Positions 39,347 to 50,645 are shown, counted from the stretch's first letter. The stretch is 64,000 bases of DNA from Telmatactis stephensoni (GCA_029948255.1 JALIZF010001756.1:25001-89000); one strand, 5' to 3'. Notes: generated by a model not told the origin, from the sequence alone. A program made the numbers and translations.

Positions 39347-41176
39347 CTATTAGGTGAGCTATTTTAGACCCGACGCGCAGTGCTATTTGAGAATTTTGAT
39401 AATCTGCGCATTCACGTCTTGTTGCACACGTTTTTGCAATGATCAAATAAAAAAATAGCATCATCCCATCCCATCTCTAGCAATGACTTAATTTGGCCAT
39501 GTCTTTATTAACCGTGTCGTTTTCAACGACTTTATCATAAAGCCATTATCCCAACATGCATCGCTCTGATTGGTTATTCAAGGGCTCATGCCAGTCTCTA
39601 CACACCAAGCCTCTACGTACATTCATACATCACTCTAGTGATAAGTCATGGTTCGTGGTCTATTGGAACAGGAACTGCACCCATGCATGCGTATTCTAAA
39701 GAAGTAGCTGAAGTCATTTGGATTCCGCATAGACAGCGTCCCAGAAACTGCAAAAATGTATGAAAATATATCGAGGAGCATTTGAGGAATACCTGGAAAT
39801 GTCGGGAAAGGATAACAGTTTAGTTAAGTTGCATGGTAATACATAGCTATGTGCACAAACATTGACCCTTTCAAATCATCATCGAACCTAGAAGCTGAGA
39901 CCGAAATGGCTCCTGGGTACACTAGTAATATTTGGATTTTCATGTGTTTTATCTAGAATGTGCTAAATAAACGCATCGTTCTGGAATACAAGAATTTTGT
40001 CCCACTCGCTGTTTGAAACGTCCACTTCCACGCGCTTTAATTTCTTTAAAATCATCTAATCAATATTTCCCAATGTACATTTCGGCCTCAGCTTCGCTTC
40101 GATAGTGCTTTGAAAGGGCCGATGTTTGTCCAATTAGCTATATAACGATCGATGCCAACACGAATTTTTTTGCCGGGGATTTTCCATTTGCGCAATGTGG
40201 TTTTCTATCATTGGTCAAGATCGATCGCAAAGTTTGAAAGTTTCTCGTTGTTTTGAACCGCTGGACGAAACACCGAACTCGGACTCAGCTGACTCACGCG
40301 GCAATTTACAAACAGTTGCTTCAATCAAGAACAAACTCATCTGGGAGTCGCACCCAGTCCTCCTGACCGTTAGGCCAAGCGTGCTCTAGTACACTATTGA
40401 GTTGTTGCGGTTTTGAAGCAAAACTGATTCGAAAGGTTAAATTTATGCCAATTCAATGCCAAGCAAATTGATCGACTTTGATATATATAAACTAAAGAAA
40501 CGAGTTGAATGAAAAGACAATATGGAAATTGAAATACAAAATCGAAGAATAATGAAAATTTTAACTAAAAATTCTTAAATTGAATAGCCAATTTCGTTGC
40601 AAATTTCTGTTAAATTAACTGAAAGAAAAATAAAATTCGATTCCAATTCTAAAAGCTGGTTTAGCCATTCAATAAACGGAAAAAAATTGAAAAAAAACAC
40701 GACCATTTGGTTAAGACTGAGCCAAAATAATTATGCCAAATCAGTCAAAATAATAGGTAACTTTCGATCAAAAATATAAAAACACTTTTTTTTGAATAAT
40801 CTGACATCGAAGTGTTCAAGAAAAAAAGAGAAGTCCCGAAATGCCAAGAAGAAAAGCTCCAAAAATGGCCAATGCAAGCAGAAAAAAGAAGGCCCCGAAA
40901 TGGCCAAGAAAAGTGGAACAAATAATATAAACTCCAAATTGCATGATCGAAACAAGAGCCCTGAAATATATGGTCAAGGCAAAAATAGCCCCGAAATGAC
41001 CAAACAAAAGCAGGAAAAAGGGCCCGAAAAGGCCAAAGGCAAAAATACTTTCCCGAAATAGCCAGCAGTGCAAGTAGGAGTCCTATTCTAAATCTAGATC
41101 GAGTTGCTTCTAATTTTTCCCCCAGTACTGCGAAAGACAACCAGAGCCTCGAGGAATTTAACAAACACAGCCAAAT

Positions 41177-41355
41177 CAGGGGTGTATCCAGGGGATGTCT
41201 ATAGGTGCACCTGACAACCCCTAGCGCCGTACTTACTCTTACGCAAAACCGAATTTGTGACGTCATCAGATTCCCTTGTTAGGAGGCCGCCATCTTGGAT
41301 GTGACGTCATTTCTCAGGAGGCCTATTTGGGACAACTCTTTTGGATCCGCCCCTG
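41177..41355. mobile_element. GGATCCAGG-type element, 5-bp duplication CAAAT
   Basis: Ends CAGGGGTGTATCCAGGG and GGATCCGCCCCTG; CAAAT at 41172-41176 and 41356-41360. The interior matches 30880-31040 in inverse orientation, including TGACGTCA twice and CCATCTTGGATGTGACG. Confidence 0.82.
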
Positions 41356-41769
41356 CAAATTAGCGACTAATGAGCTATAAAAATCAAGATAAAAATTTGG
41401 TATATACTCGAGGTCTGTTGTGGAAACTCACGATTTGTCTTCATTTGTACATGTAGATTTACCAAGAAAGATATGGGGAAATGGCTCATTAGTCAAAAGC
41501 CAGTAATTAAAACAAAAAGACTGCTTTCTTTTATTACTCTTCCCCGATAGCAATGGTGCTAAAACAAGTCGAGAATTTGTATACTTAGCTTGCACGAAGT
41601 TTGGAAAGAAATTCTTTGCACATATATTTATATATCTCAATTAGAGCGAAATTATATTCTGATAGTGCGTTTCTAAACTAAAATATTTGCTCGCAAAAGG
41701 ACTGCGCTATTTCGGCCTATTTTTTGCAATAAAAGTATAAAATCCACTAAGAAAACCCCTTTAAAAACT

Positions 41770-41920
41770 ACCTGGGCCCGGTTGTACGAAGGTTGGATAA
41801 AGTTATCCACCGGATAAGAGTTATCCACTGTATAGATTTTGTATAGATTTTATCCGCTGGATAAGGATTTATCCACTGGATCGGATAGTGCTATTCACCC
41901 TTCGTACAACCGGCCCCATG
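41770..41920. mobile_element. GGGCCCGGTTGTACGAAGG element with TTATCCACTGGATAAG phrase
   Basis: Ends GGGCCCGGTTGTACGAAGG and CCTTCGTACAACCGGCCCC. The interior is TTATCC(A/G)C(C/T)GGATAA repeated four or five times. No clear duplication. Confidence 0.75.
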
Positions 41921-43295
41921 CAGTACGTTATACTCACCATCAGCTATAGCTACTCACCATCAATAAACTTTAACTCTGCTGTGAGTGAAGTCTAATTTTC
42001 TCAACAATGAAATATCTACTGGTTGTTACGTGATATGATGACTGTGATGTCAGTCAAATGTTTTGGGCCAATCAAAGTACAGCCCTGCATGTGGGCGTGT
42101 TTTGAGAGCGCGCTTTCCAATTGGTCATTAGGAAAACAATTAGGCAAGGAAACTATCTTGCACGTCATGCTTATAAAGAACGTGAAACTGTGTGTTCATA
42201 CACAGGAATTAAGCCCGATGATCTCAGTCTGCGGTGTTTTATCAAATGTAAAGGTTCTCCCACACTACCATATTATCTATGACAAATTTTCTTTAATTTG
42301 ACAAATATTATTTGCTCGTATGGATAAGAAAATTTGACCAAATTTTACATAACAAATGCATTTGACACAGAAAATTTGCTCGAGACGAGCTCTGCCCCAG
42401 GCCACGAAAAAGTATTCTTCATTCTTTGAATTTTTAAACAAATCTTTTTAACAACACAATCTTTTGGAACGGATTTACCTTTTTTGGAGGGTTGCGCAAT
42501 TTTTTTTGAGGGGGGGGGGGAGGGTGAAAAAATATTACTAATGTTTTGAATTACAGCTAGCCAATCGAAATTCTAGTTTTTGCTTTGAAGCGAGGCTAAC
42601 GTCGAACTTCAAATGCACGCGCAACCTTGATGCGGTATGCATAGACTATATGGTAAGTTCTTCATGGTTGAATACCATATAGTCGTCTTCCTATAGTCGT
42701 CTTAAACTGTCTTAAGCTTCCTAATATTTACCCTAAACCTAACCCTAAGAGCAACTATGTGGACAATCAGCCATGAAGTATAAACCGACTATATCGCTAT
42801 TCTGCCGCAGCAATGTATCCAATGTATCTCAGGTAAATAACACCAAACAAAAGATGTCATGATTTGTAAATCTTTTCTTCATGCAGTATTATTTTACTGT
42901 AGTTAATCCCAGAATGCATTGCTACAGCAGACTAGTGATATAGAGCTATTCGCCATTCCGAAGTTAAAGTTCGAATTGAATTATGGGATTGTTCTGAGGA
43001 ACGTCGTTTAAATTTGCAGTAAAGTACTTGTAAACAATTGTAAATATCTAATCTTAATCATATTTTTCTTTGTTTTTCTTTTTTATTTGTTACCTTGTAT
43101 CAATTCCGAAATTGCTAGTTATAAGAGCTATTGTTTTGAATGGTATTCTAATAAAATGGTATTTAAATAGAAATACACCGTACCAACTCAATGTTTGTGA
43201 TCATCTTAGAACTTTAAACGAGTTATCCCACCTTTAACGATAGCTGATTATTTGCGATTATTTGTGATTATTTGCGAAATATTTAATGTAGAGGT

Positions 43296-43372
43296 AGTGT
43301 GTGTGAGAGTACAGTGTCCCCCAATTAGTGCGCAAGCGCTAGAAGACTTGGACACTTCAGAGATAAACAGTT
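43296..43372 (+). mobile_element. SINE fragment, second family, 5'-truncated
   Basis: Body matches 14405-14465 (GAGAGTACAGTGTCCCCC, GCGCAAGCGCTAGAAGAC). The tRNA-like head is missing. Confidence 0.7.
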
Positions 43373-43801
43373 ATTTGTTTATTAATTTTTATTTTTATTG
43401 CTTAAGGTAACTTATTTTAACTTTCAAGTTAAAAGTGCTGATAAGACCACGGCCATTGACTGAAATTAATTGTGGGATATGGTCGAAATACCTCTTTACT
43501 AATTTCCGAATTTTCCCCTTGGTTTCGAATCTGACCGCATTATCATACAAAATATTGAAAGTGGAAGCCAATGGGCTGATTTTGAGGCCATTTCGACTAT
43601 TTCGATAGGGTTCTGAATTCACTTGTGGTACTCAAATAGCTAGGGTATTAATCAGAAAATCAACCACATATCCAAATATAGGGCTAGAAATTAGTGCGGA
43701 TGGATCGAAACGATCCTGCATGCTGAATCAAATCGATCGCGGAGCAAAAAGGCTTAAAATCGTAGGAAATATTTTACTTTTGAGCAAAGTGTTGACCTAA
43801 A

Positions 43802-45403
43802 ATGGTTAGAAGTACAATAGAGGTGTTAGGTCACATAATATTCAGTTTCACCAAAGGAGTGACAGATTATTACAACCCTCAAGAGCCTGAATTAACTGCC
43901 GAATTTTTTGGCTACAATCCTCTAGAAAGCACTGGTCGAGAATGGAATTATTATCCTGTTGACGAGCTAATTTACCAAGAATACAGCGAAGGAGGGTATA
44001 GCACTACTCAAAATGTATATGAAATCACCAATGCCTGCTCAACTGAGGGCAGCGAAGGCCCACAGGAAAATAAGCAGGATGAAGACAGAGCTATGGCTTG
44101 GAAGCGACTTAGGCCATCACTCTTTATTTCAATTTGCCAATCAATGTACATTGGAGCTTCAATTTCATTTCTCGCTGCTACCATAGTTGGTTTGATATAC
44201 ATATTTGTCACATATCTCTCTTTTAAGACTGTGCTGGTTTGTCAGTTTGTTCGGCCAGTGAGGTTAATTCCAGTACGAATGCAGTGGATTCGAACAATAT
44301 CTAAAATTATTTCCTGTGGTTTTCTCTATTTATGGCTCTTTCTATTGGTAGTGCTATTTCTTTTCCGTCCATTCCAGATAAAGGGTCTTAAAAGGAAGCT
44401 GTTCACAGTTTGTTCCGTTATGTATTGCTTGGATACAATGTATCGCGTTGCTTTACAAGCCCTAGAGATATCCCACTCCATTATTCCAAATGAGCTGAAG
44501 ATTCCTCTCAACGCATTTTTCCTTATCAGTTGTTTTCTACAAATTTATCTCATAGCAGCTCACTTCTACACACGGTCAATTAAGAAGAAGCTTACTTTGT
44601 TTTTCCAAATGTCAGTACCAGCTTGTGTTTGTTTCTTGGCATACTGTCTTGTTGCGTCGCTGGTTTATCCAGCGTATATCAAACAAAAGGACAAAGAGGG
44701 TAGACTGAGAATCGCGCTCTTTTCTCCTCTCATTGGTGTCTTTCTAAAAGTAATCTCGCGCATATGTGTTCAGCGGTTATACAACGTAACACATCCGGGA
44801 TACTCCTACGTCCTCTTGTCACCCTTGTATTGTGGCACTGCGATTGTTTTTCGTATTTTACAGGCGGAACTCGACAGTTTGAAATTCATATCTACAATTG
44901 GAATAATTCACGGCGCGGCAGAAGTCATAGAACGAAGCACCATGGTTGTAGTTGATCACATTATTCTTCGTCTTTGGAAAAGGCGATCCGCTCCTTTGGG
45001 AAGTTTTCGGACCCCTCGCCGCGAGAGACTTGGGGCGGATATTGTTATATTAAGCATGTTATACGAATCATCTGCCATAGTGGCCGTGACTGGCTATTTA
45101 TACTTGTATAAGTTTCTCTACATAGAAAACAAGCCCTTTCATTTATTAAGGATTTTTGCCGTCCATACTACAGTTCAGTTGATGATTGAGTGGTTTTTCA
45201 CCAGCGTATCCCTAATGATTGCGACTCGTTACAAGAACTTGCCTGTCATGGCCGTTTGGCGAAGGCGGTGGAGAAAACACATTCTAGTGGCGATTGTAAA
45301 TGCGGTACCGTTTGCTATGTGGACTAGTACTAACCTCCTAGTGATTGTCCATTGTCGGTATAGCAAAACGACGAATGAGTCCTGTAAAGTGCCGTTTACT
45401 TGA
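43802..45403 (+). CDS. Multi-pass membrane protein of unknown family, 533 aa, single exon
   Basis: I do not recognise this protein. Its first 105 residues are acidic, rich in Tyr and soluble-looking (ELTAEFFGYNPLEST, QENKQDEDRAMAW). Then come about nine or ten hydrophobic segments near residues 111-138, 168-189, 234-256, 268-293, 303-320, 335-352, 362-388, 410-438, 448-474 and 492-517. The loop LWKRRSAPLGSFRTPRRERL (391-410) is strongly basic and so probably cytosolic. A conserved-looking stretch is HPGYSYVLLSPLYCGTAIVF (331-350). The C-terminus carries one N-glycosylation sequon (NES near 525). The ORF is open from an ATG at 43802 to a TGA, uninterrupted in repeat-rich DNA, so it is probably real. 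Function unknown; a transporter or receptor-like scaffold is only a guess. Confidence 0.75.
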   Translation: MVRSTIEVLGHIIFSFTKGVTDYYNPQEPELTAEFFGYNPLESTGREWNYYPVDELIYQEYSEGGYSTTQNVYEITNACSTEGSEGPQENKQDEDRAMAWKRLRPSLFISICQSMYIGASISFLAATIVGLIYIFVTYLSFKTVLVCQFVRPVRLIPVRMQWIRTISKIISCGFLYLWLFLLVVLFLFRPFQIKGLKRKLFTVCSVMYCLDTMYRVALQALEISHSIIPNELKIPLNAFFLISCFLQIYLIAAHFYTRSIKKKLTLFFQMSVPACVCFLAYCLVASLVYPAYIKQKDKEGRLRIALFSPLIGVFLKVISRICVQRLYNVTHPGYSYVLLSPLYCGTAIVFRILQAELDSLKFISTIGIIHGAAEVIERSTMVVVDHIILRLWKRRSAPLGSFRTPRRERLGADIVILSMLYESSAIVAVTGYLYLYKFLYIENKPFHLLRIFAVHTTVQLMIEWFFTSVSLMIATRYKNLPVMAVWRRRWRKHILVAIVNAVPFAMWTSTNLLVIVHCRYSKTTNESCKVPFT

Positions 45404-46598
45404 AGTTTAGTCAAATTTTAATTTAGCATACCAGATATAAGTGCTTAAATTTTTCAACCGGCTCTGATGGCGCGCGTCTATGCCTCTTGGTGTTCTGCCT
45501 CTTGCTGATAGAGGGAGACTAGGGAGAATGGAAAGAAGGAAAAAATTCGAGAAAGAAAAGCAGAGAAAAATCGGCAAAGCGTTATCTTTCTGCCTCGCCT
45601 GTCCGGGAAATATGTATAGGTGTGGGCAAGGGCCCTGTGTCAAAATCCTAGATCCAAAACACAGGCTACCCAGGCTCAGCCCCTGTACATTAAGGCTTAT
45701 GGCTGGCTTATGGAACACCGTAGCCTCCTATGCAGCCGCTCCTTTGTGTCGTCACGCAAGGCTTTCCGGCTCCCAAAGGAGCGGCTGCATAGGAGGCTAG
45801 AAACACCGCGGTCAAATGTCTACTGATTTCGCGAGCTTTTGCGCAGCCGTGAGGCAGCCCATGAAATTTTTCTTTCGAATTTTTTTTTCGTATTATTACT
45901 ATTTTTATCTCATTGTGTAGTTCAAATAATAAAGAATAAGGAAGTCTATTGTTAATAGTTTGGAAAATAAAGCTTAGAATCATATCAGGAAACATATCAA
46001 GAAATGTGTTTCAAATTTTTTAGGGGACTGGGCCCTATTAACACGGCGGCCAACGCTACTCCTGAACATAAACTACGTCGGTTCCCAAACTGACATTTTA
46101 TATCATTGAAAACTTTGAAAACACGAGTGAATTAATCCTAAATTTTGCGAGGAACCATTCAAATGCTTGTTTATAATATATGGGCAAAATTTTCTTTGTG
46201 ACATTTTCTAGCAGTCCTTATCGTACGCATATAAAACACGCGCCGGAAATTAAAGTAAACCGGCGGATCAACTGCTTAGAGTAATTGAACAACATGCAAA
46301 GCCCCACGAAACGGCTTGAAATACACAGAAAAACAAGCACAACAGCATTATGAGCCAGTTCAAATTGTTTTTATATTCGAAATTTATTTTTCAGCAAATC
46401 GTTCGTGAAATCCCATATAGATTTCATATACAGCTCATAGTGCGCGCGCTGTTGCCTAGGCTGGACGTGGAAAAGTTCGCTCTTGCTTCCTGACAAGTTT
46501 TTGGCTTTCAGACACCTCTAGTGGTTTGATTGTCCATACCAAGTGATCTCTAAATCTACAAGGTCCATTACTGATTCATTATTCTGAACCTGGAGTCG
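45404..46598. other. Intergenic, 533-aa gene to retrotransposon
   Basis: Holds the hairpin element at 45721-45799 and otherwise AT-rich unique-looking sequence. The last few hundred bases before 46599 may be the retrotransposon's 5' UTR, but no boundary is visible. Confidence 0.5.
45721..45799. mobile_element. 79-bp TAGCCTCC hairpin element with 9-bp duplication
   Basis: TAGCCTCCTATGCAGCCGCT and its perfect complement around a 25-nt loop. Flanks GGAACACCG and GAAACACCG (9 bp, one mismatch). Same terminal hexamer as 791-968. Confidence 0.8.
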
Positions 46599-49500
46599 GT
46601 GAATTTATCAGAACTTACAAGTTTTCATCGTATTTTCATCGGCTGTAAGGATTTGGTAGCACTAGCTCGAGCTTACCCGTTGGTGGAATTGTTATCTATC
46701 GCCATCATGTGCAGACGCATTTCAACTGACAGCGCGCGCGCCAAAAGACGTCCACCGGTTGCTGCGCGTGCATTTATTGGAACTGCTAGTAAGAACCTAT
46801 GCATCGTGATGATATGCTACTTGCTACTCAGGAGCATTAAACAATCTGACGAGGACAGATCTCCTGCTACAGAGCTTTACCTTGGTACTTTACTATCTGC
46901 GCCATCAATTCCTAGAAGCCTACCAGTCAGCGTCAAAACACCTAAACATCTAACCACTGGAATTACATCGCAGGTGACCGTCGCTATTGGACTACGCCTA
47001 ATCAATCACCTTGGCATTGCACTCTTCCTATTAAATGTGGCTGGCGATGTTGAGCTCAATCCCGGTCCTGTGCCTCAGGTTCCTAAATATCCATGCCTTG
47101 AGTGCAGAAAGCCGGTGAGGAATAACCAAAATGCCATTTTATGTGCAAGCTGCAAGACCTGGTCACATGTTAAGTGTATGCAGATGTCCCACACATCCTT
47201 CCAGTACTACCTCAATAGGCCAGACATAGACTGGACTTGTACCTTTTGTGCTTTGCCGAAATTCGATGACACTTTCTTCGAGGAAATTAATGCTACACCA
47301 TACCTGAATTCATCAATTAATACAACGCAAAACACATCAGATATACAGGATATGGACTCGTTAACGTGGTATCAGTCTAACATAAGCAACTACTATAAAT
47401 TCAACCTAAAGATTGGCTATCTTAATATCAATAGCATCATAAATAAATTTGATGAAGTCAAGGAAATGCTTAACAGGGAAATGTTTGACATTCTATTTAT
47501 CGCTGAAACAAAGATCGACAAGACAGTTTCCTCCGCCTTGTTATCGCACCCTGGATACTCCATAGCCAGAAGAGATCGGGCTAAAGGTGCTGGTGGTATA
47601 TTGGCCTACATGAGGGCAGATTTGTCTATATACAGAAGGAAGAAGCTTGAGCCTTCTGATGTAGAAGCAATCTGTTTGGATGTAAAAGATAATAACAAGA
47701 GTCGCTTCATGGTATGTGGTTGCTACAGATCGCCTGGGAAATGCAAGGAAAATGACTTCTTAACATCATTATCATCAACAGCTGAGCAGATGTTGAGATC
47801 AAGGCAAGAGCTTCTTTTGGTGGGTGATATGAATATGGACATGTACTGTAACAAGGAGGAAGGTCGCTCCCCTAATAGTAACTTAGATGACTTTTGTCAG
47901 AGATTTTGCCTGGTAAACAAAATCAGTGACCCAACTCGAGTCACTGATAAATCCAAAACACTTCTCGATGTTATTCTATCAAGTCATCAAGAACGCTACT
48001 CTACAGCTGGATCTTTGTCTCTGGGAGTAAGCGATCACGACCTGGTCTACATCGTCAGAAAGAACAAAATAGCACGTCCTCCACCTCGTCTCCTCGAATA
48101 CAGAAGTATGAAGAACTTAGATATTGAAAAGTTTCTTGTTGATTTGAGAAATGTGCAATGGGATACTTCATTCATACATGAAAATGTGGATCAAGTCTGG
48201 GAGCACTGGAGTACACTCCTAAAGAATATTCTGGATCAACACGCTCCAATCAAGAGAAAGTGGGTTCGTAGTGACCAGCTACCATGGATAACTCCTCAAA
48301 TTCAACGAGAAATTGCTCTACGGAACAGGTTGTTCAAACGTCACAAAAGGAATCCATCACTAGTATCATGGCAGGCTTACAAAACTCAGCGCAACAAGGT
48401 TACATCTTTAAAGCGCACTGGCGTCAAAGAATTTTGTTCAAACATTTCTGCTTCTAAACAACCTGGAATATTCTGGAAAAAAATGAAGCCACTTCTTCCT
48501 AACTCTGGTCAGAGGACTAAGGAGAACATAATTCTTATTGAGAACGATAAAGTCATAGCTGAACCCAAACCTGTTGCTGAAGTATTGAATGACTTTTTTA
48601 TTAACATCGCCGTGACTGATGCCTCTGATGATACCGGTGACGATTTCCTTGAGCATCCAAGTGTTAGTTCAATAGCCCGAAGACAGCCCATCGAAAACTT
48701 CACTTTCCAACCAATCAGCACTGGATACATACGAGGAATCCTAGATCACCTTAACCCCAGAAAAGCTGTCGGTGTAGACGGTATCACACCTGGATTGCTG
48801 CGTCTGTCTGCTCCAGTTCTTGCCAAAGAGATCACTAAGTTGATAAACTTCACCATATCAACCAGTTCCTGGCCATCAGAGTGGAAATCAAGTAACGTGA
48901 CTCCAGTCTTCAAGAAGGACGACGAGACACAGAAATCCAACTATCGGCCGATCTCCATTCTACCAGCGATATCTAAAATCTGTGAAAAAGTTTTGTACGA
49001 CCAGATTTACGATGCTATACAACCTCATCTTTCTTTGAACCTATCTGGCTTCCTTAAGACTCACTCATGCTGCACTGCCCTCTTAAAGATGACTGAGGAT
49101 TGGAGAGAAAGCCTTGACGACAGAGAAGTTGTAATTGCTGTGGCTGTTGATTTAAGCAAAGCATTTGACTCTATCAACCATCGATTGTTGCTTGCAAAAC
49201 TACGAGCCTATGGCTTCTCCCAACCAGCATTAGATCTAATGACATCTTATCTCCTGGAAAGGAAACAGCGAGTCAGAGTCAAGGGTGTGGTTTCTAGCTA
49301 CAGCACCGTCAAAACTGGCGTGCCACAGGGTTCTTTATTGGGTCCTCTTCTGTTCAATATCTTTATCAATGATGTAAACTACAGCGTCCCAAACGTCTCA
49401 CTCAGACTTTATGCTGATGATACCACAAGTTATGGTGCTGATGTCTCTCCAACTGTGCTGGAGTTTGTGGTCAACAAAGATCTGAAGACGTTATCGTCCT

Positions 49501-50213
49501 GGTTCAGAAGTAACCACCTGAATGTCAACAACAACAAAACACAGGCATTCTCCGTTGGCCCATGCAAGTACGACTATGGACTTTATTTGGACAGCACTAA
49601 GATAGACATTACTAATAATGTTAAGATCCTGGGGGTAACCCTGGATAGTAAACTTAATTTTAAGATTCACATCTCTGAGCAACTTAAGAAAGCTTATGCT
49701 AAGGCTGCTGCTTTGAGGCGAATTAGAAGATCTTTGCCCATCGATAAGATGATTATGCTATACAAGGCGTTTATTCTTCCACACCTAGAATACTGTGGTC
49801 CTTTAATGCTAGGTTTAGGTAAAGTTCAAAGCGACCGACTAGATAACGCTAATTATTATATTCTTAGATCTGTGTTAGGCTATGGTAAAACTGTTCCATA
49901 TGAGCAGATATTAAGTACCGTCGAACTATCTAATCTCAAGAAACGACGTATCTATCAGTCAATGGTATTACTTTATAAGAGTTTATATGGAGATGGTCCT
50001 CAGTATATAAAGAATCTTTTTAGCTTTAGAAAAACACATTATAATCTCAGGGGAGATGGATATAAGCTAGCTATACCTAGGTTTAACTTATTATGGAAGA
50101 AAAAATCATTTAGCTATATGGCTGCTAACGTTTGGAATAGTCTTCCCAACAAAGTTCATAATGCAGCGAGTCTAACTGAATTCAAAAGCAACCTTAAGAA
50201 AGCCATTCTTTAG
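46599..50213 (+). CDS. Non-LTR retrotransposon polyprotein with 2A-like peptide, PHD-like finger, AP endonuclease and reverse transcriptase
   Basis: A single open ORF of 1204 residues. An N-terminal leader of about 148 residues ends in the 2A-like motif GDVELNPGP (149-157). A Cys/His finger follows (about 166-217: C..C, C..C, H..C, then WTC..C), like the PHD or ring-type fingers of CR1/L2 elements. The AP-endonuclease domain spans about 269-490, with LNINSI, AETK (Glu303), GDMNMD (Asp410) and SDHD (478-481). Reverse transcriptase spans about 720-980, with the DLSKAFDSINH block, GVPQGSLLGPLLF and the active-site YADD at 938-941. No RNase H is seen. There are no stops or frameshifts, so this is a young, potentially coding-competent copy. 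It belongs to the CR1/L2 side of APE-type elements; the exact clade needs a tree. Confidence 0.92.
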   Translation: MNLSELTSFHRIFIGCKDLVALARAYPLVELLSIAIMCRRISTDSARAKRRPPVAARAFIGTASKNLCIVMICYLLLRSIKQSDEDRSPATELYLGTLLSAPSIPRSLPVSVKTPKHLTTGITSQVTVAIGLRLINHLGIALFLLNVAGDVELNPGPVPQVPKYPCLECRKPVRNNQNAILCASCKTWSHVKCMQMSHTSFQYYLNRPDIDWTCTFCALPKFDDTFFEEINATPYLNSSINTTQNTSDIQDMDSLTWYQSNISNYYKFNLKIGYLNINSIINKFDEVKEMLNREMFDILFIAETKIDKTVSSALLSHPGYSIARRDRAKGAGGILAYMRADLSIYRRKKLEPSDVEAICLDVKDNNKSRFMVCGCYRSPGKCKENDFLTSLSSTAEQMLRSRQELLLVGDMNMDMYCNKEEGRSPNSNLDDFCQRFCLVNKISDPTRVTDKSKTLLDVILSSHQERYSTAGSLSLGVSDHDLVYIVRKNKIARPPPRLLEYRSMKNLDIEKFLVDLRNVQWDTSFIHENVDQVWEHWSTLLKNILDQHAPIKRKWVRSDQLPWITPQIQREIALRNRLFKRHKRNPSLVSWQAYKTQRNKVTSLKRTGVKEFCSNISASKQPGIFWKKMKPLLPNSGQRTKENIILIENDKVIAEPKPVAEVLNDFFINIAVTDASDDTGDDFLEHPSVSSIARRQPIENFTFQPISTGYIRGILDHLNPRKAVGVDGITPGLLRLSAPVLAKEITKLINFTISTSSWPSEWKSSNVTPVFKKDDETQKSNYRPISILPAISKICEKVLYDQIYDAIQPHLSLNLSGFLKTHSCCTALLKMTEDWRESLDDREVVIAVAVDLSKAFDSINHRLLLAKLRAYGFSQPALDLMTSYLLERKQRVRVKGVVSSYSTVKTGVPQGSLLGPLLFNIFINDVNYSVPNVSLRLYADDTTSYGADVSPTVLEFVVNKDLKTLSSWFRSNHLNVNNNKTQAFSVGPCKYDYGLYLDSTKIDITNNVKILGVTLDSKLNFKIHISEQLKKAYAKAAALRRIRRSLPIDKMIMLYKAFILPHLEYCGPLMLGLGKVQSDRLDNANYYILRSVLGYGKTVPYEQILSTVELSNLKKRRIYQSMVLLYKSLYGDGPQYIKNLFSFRKTHYNLRGDGYKLAIPRFNLLWKKKSFSYMAANVWNSLPNKVHNAASLTEFKSNLKKAIL

Positions 50214-50397
50214 ATTCTTCAGTTCAATTTATTTTCTATAACTATTGATAATTTCATACCATTTTTTTCTATATTATGTTTCCAAGTTATAATTAATTTA
50301 TGTTGTTCACACACGTTCGTATTTTGAACGAGTTTCTAGCTCCTGGACGATACGTGTTTAAATAAAATAAATAAAAATAAAAAATAAAATAAATAAC
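46599..50397 (+). mobile_element. CR1/L2-like non-LTR retrotransposon copy
   Basis: The ORF is followed by a 184-nt 3' region ending in an A-rich tail of AAATA-type units (50359-50397), typical of target-primed insertion. The 5' end is not placed: DNA upstream of 46599 has no visible boundary and no target-site duplication could be matched to the 3' flank. The element lies in the same orientation as MCMDC2 and ends about 250 nt before its ATG. Confidence 0.85.
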
Positions 50398-50495
50398 AGA
50401 TGCACAGCTTGGGCTACCTGTGGGTATACCTGTGATTAGGCCCTGGGAACGAGGATGAACGCGTGGCGCGCGGCCGCGTCCAACACACGAAAAAT

Positions 50496-50504
50496 GGCGG
50501 GAAA
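50496..50504 (+). promoter_or_regulatory. E2F-like site upstream of MCMDC2
   Basis: GGCGGGAAA, the reverse complement of the E2F core TTTCCCGCC, lies 142 nt upstream of the MCMDC2 ATG in a GC-rich patch that includes GCGGCCGC. A second copy, TTTCCCGCC, lies in intron 2 at 51169-51177. E2F control is well known for replicative MCM genes; for this MCM-like gene it is inferred. Confidence 0.4.
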
Positions 50505-50645
50505 ATCCGTGTACGACAGCATCGCCCGTACAAAAAATATTATAAGCTTACTAAAGTTACTTTTGTGATAATGTAGTTATGCTGATGCATCTAAAGCTTT
50601 CAACGTTTAGTGTTGTTCAATTGAATAACATTTCGAGAAAGAAGA

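Larger units (their letters stand above)
39360..43790. other. Intergenic, upstream of the 533-aa gene
   Basis: No convincing coding sequence. 40830-41060 is a purine-rich segment repeating CCCGAAATGGCCAA. 42480-42535 is a G-rich tract. 41177-41355, 41770-41920 and 43296-43372 are listed separately. 42640-42780 contains an imperfect palindrome around ACCATATAGTC. Confidence 0.5.

Noticed and set aside
40745..41266. 173-codon minus-strand frame with hydrophobic stretches
   Set aside because: It is the complement of a purine-rich repeat of CCCGAAATGGCCAA and runs into the GGATCCAGG transposon; no recognisable domain.
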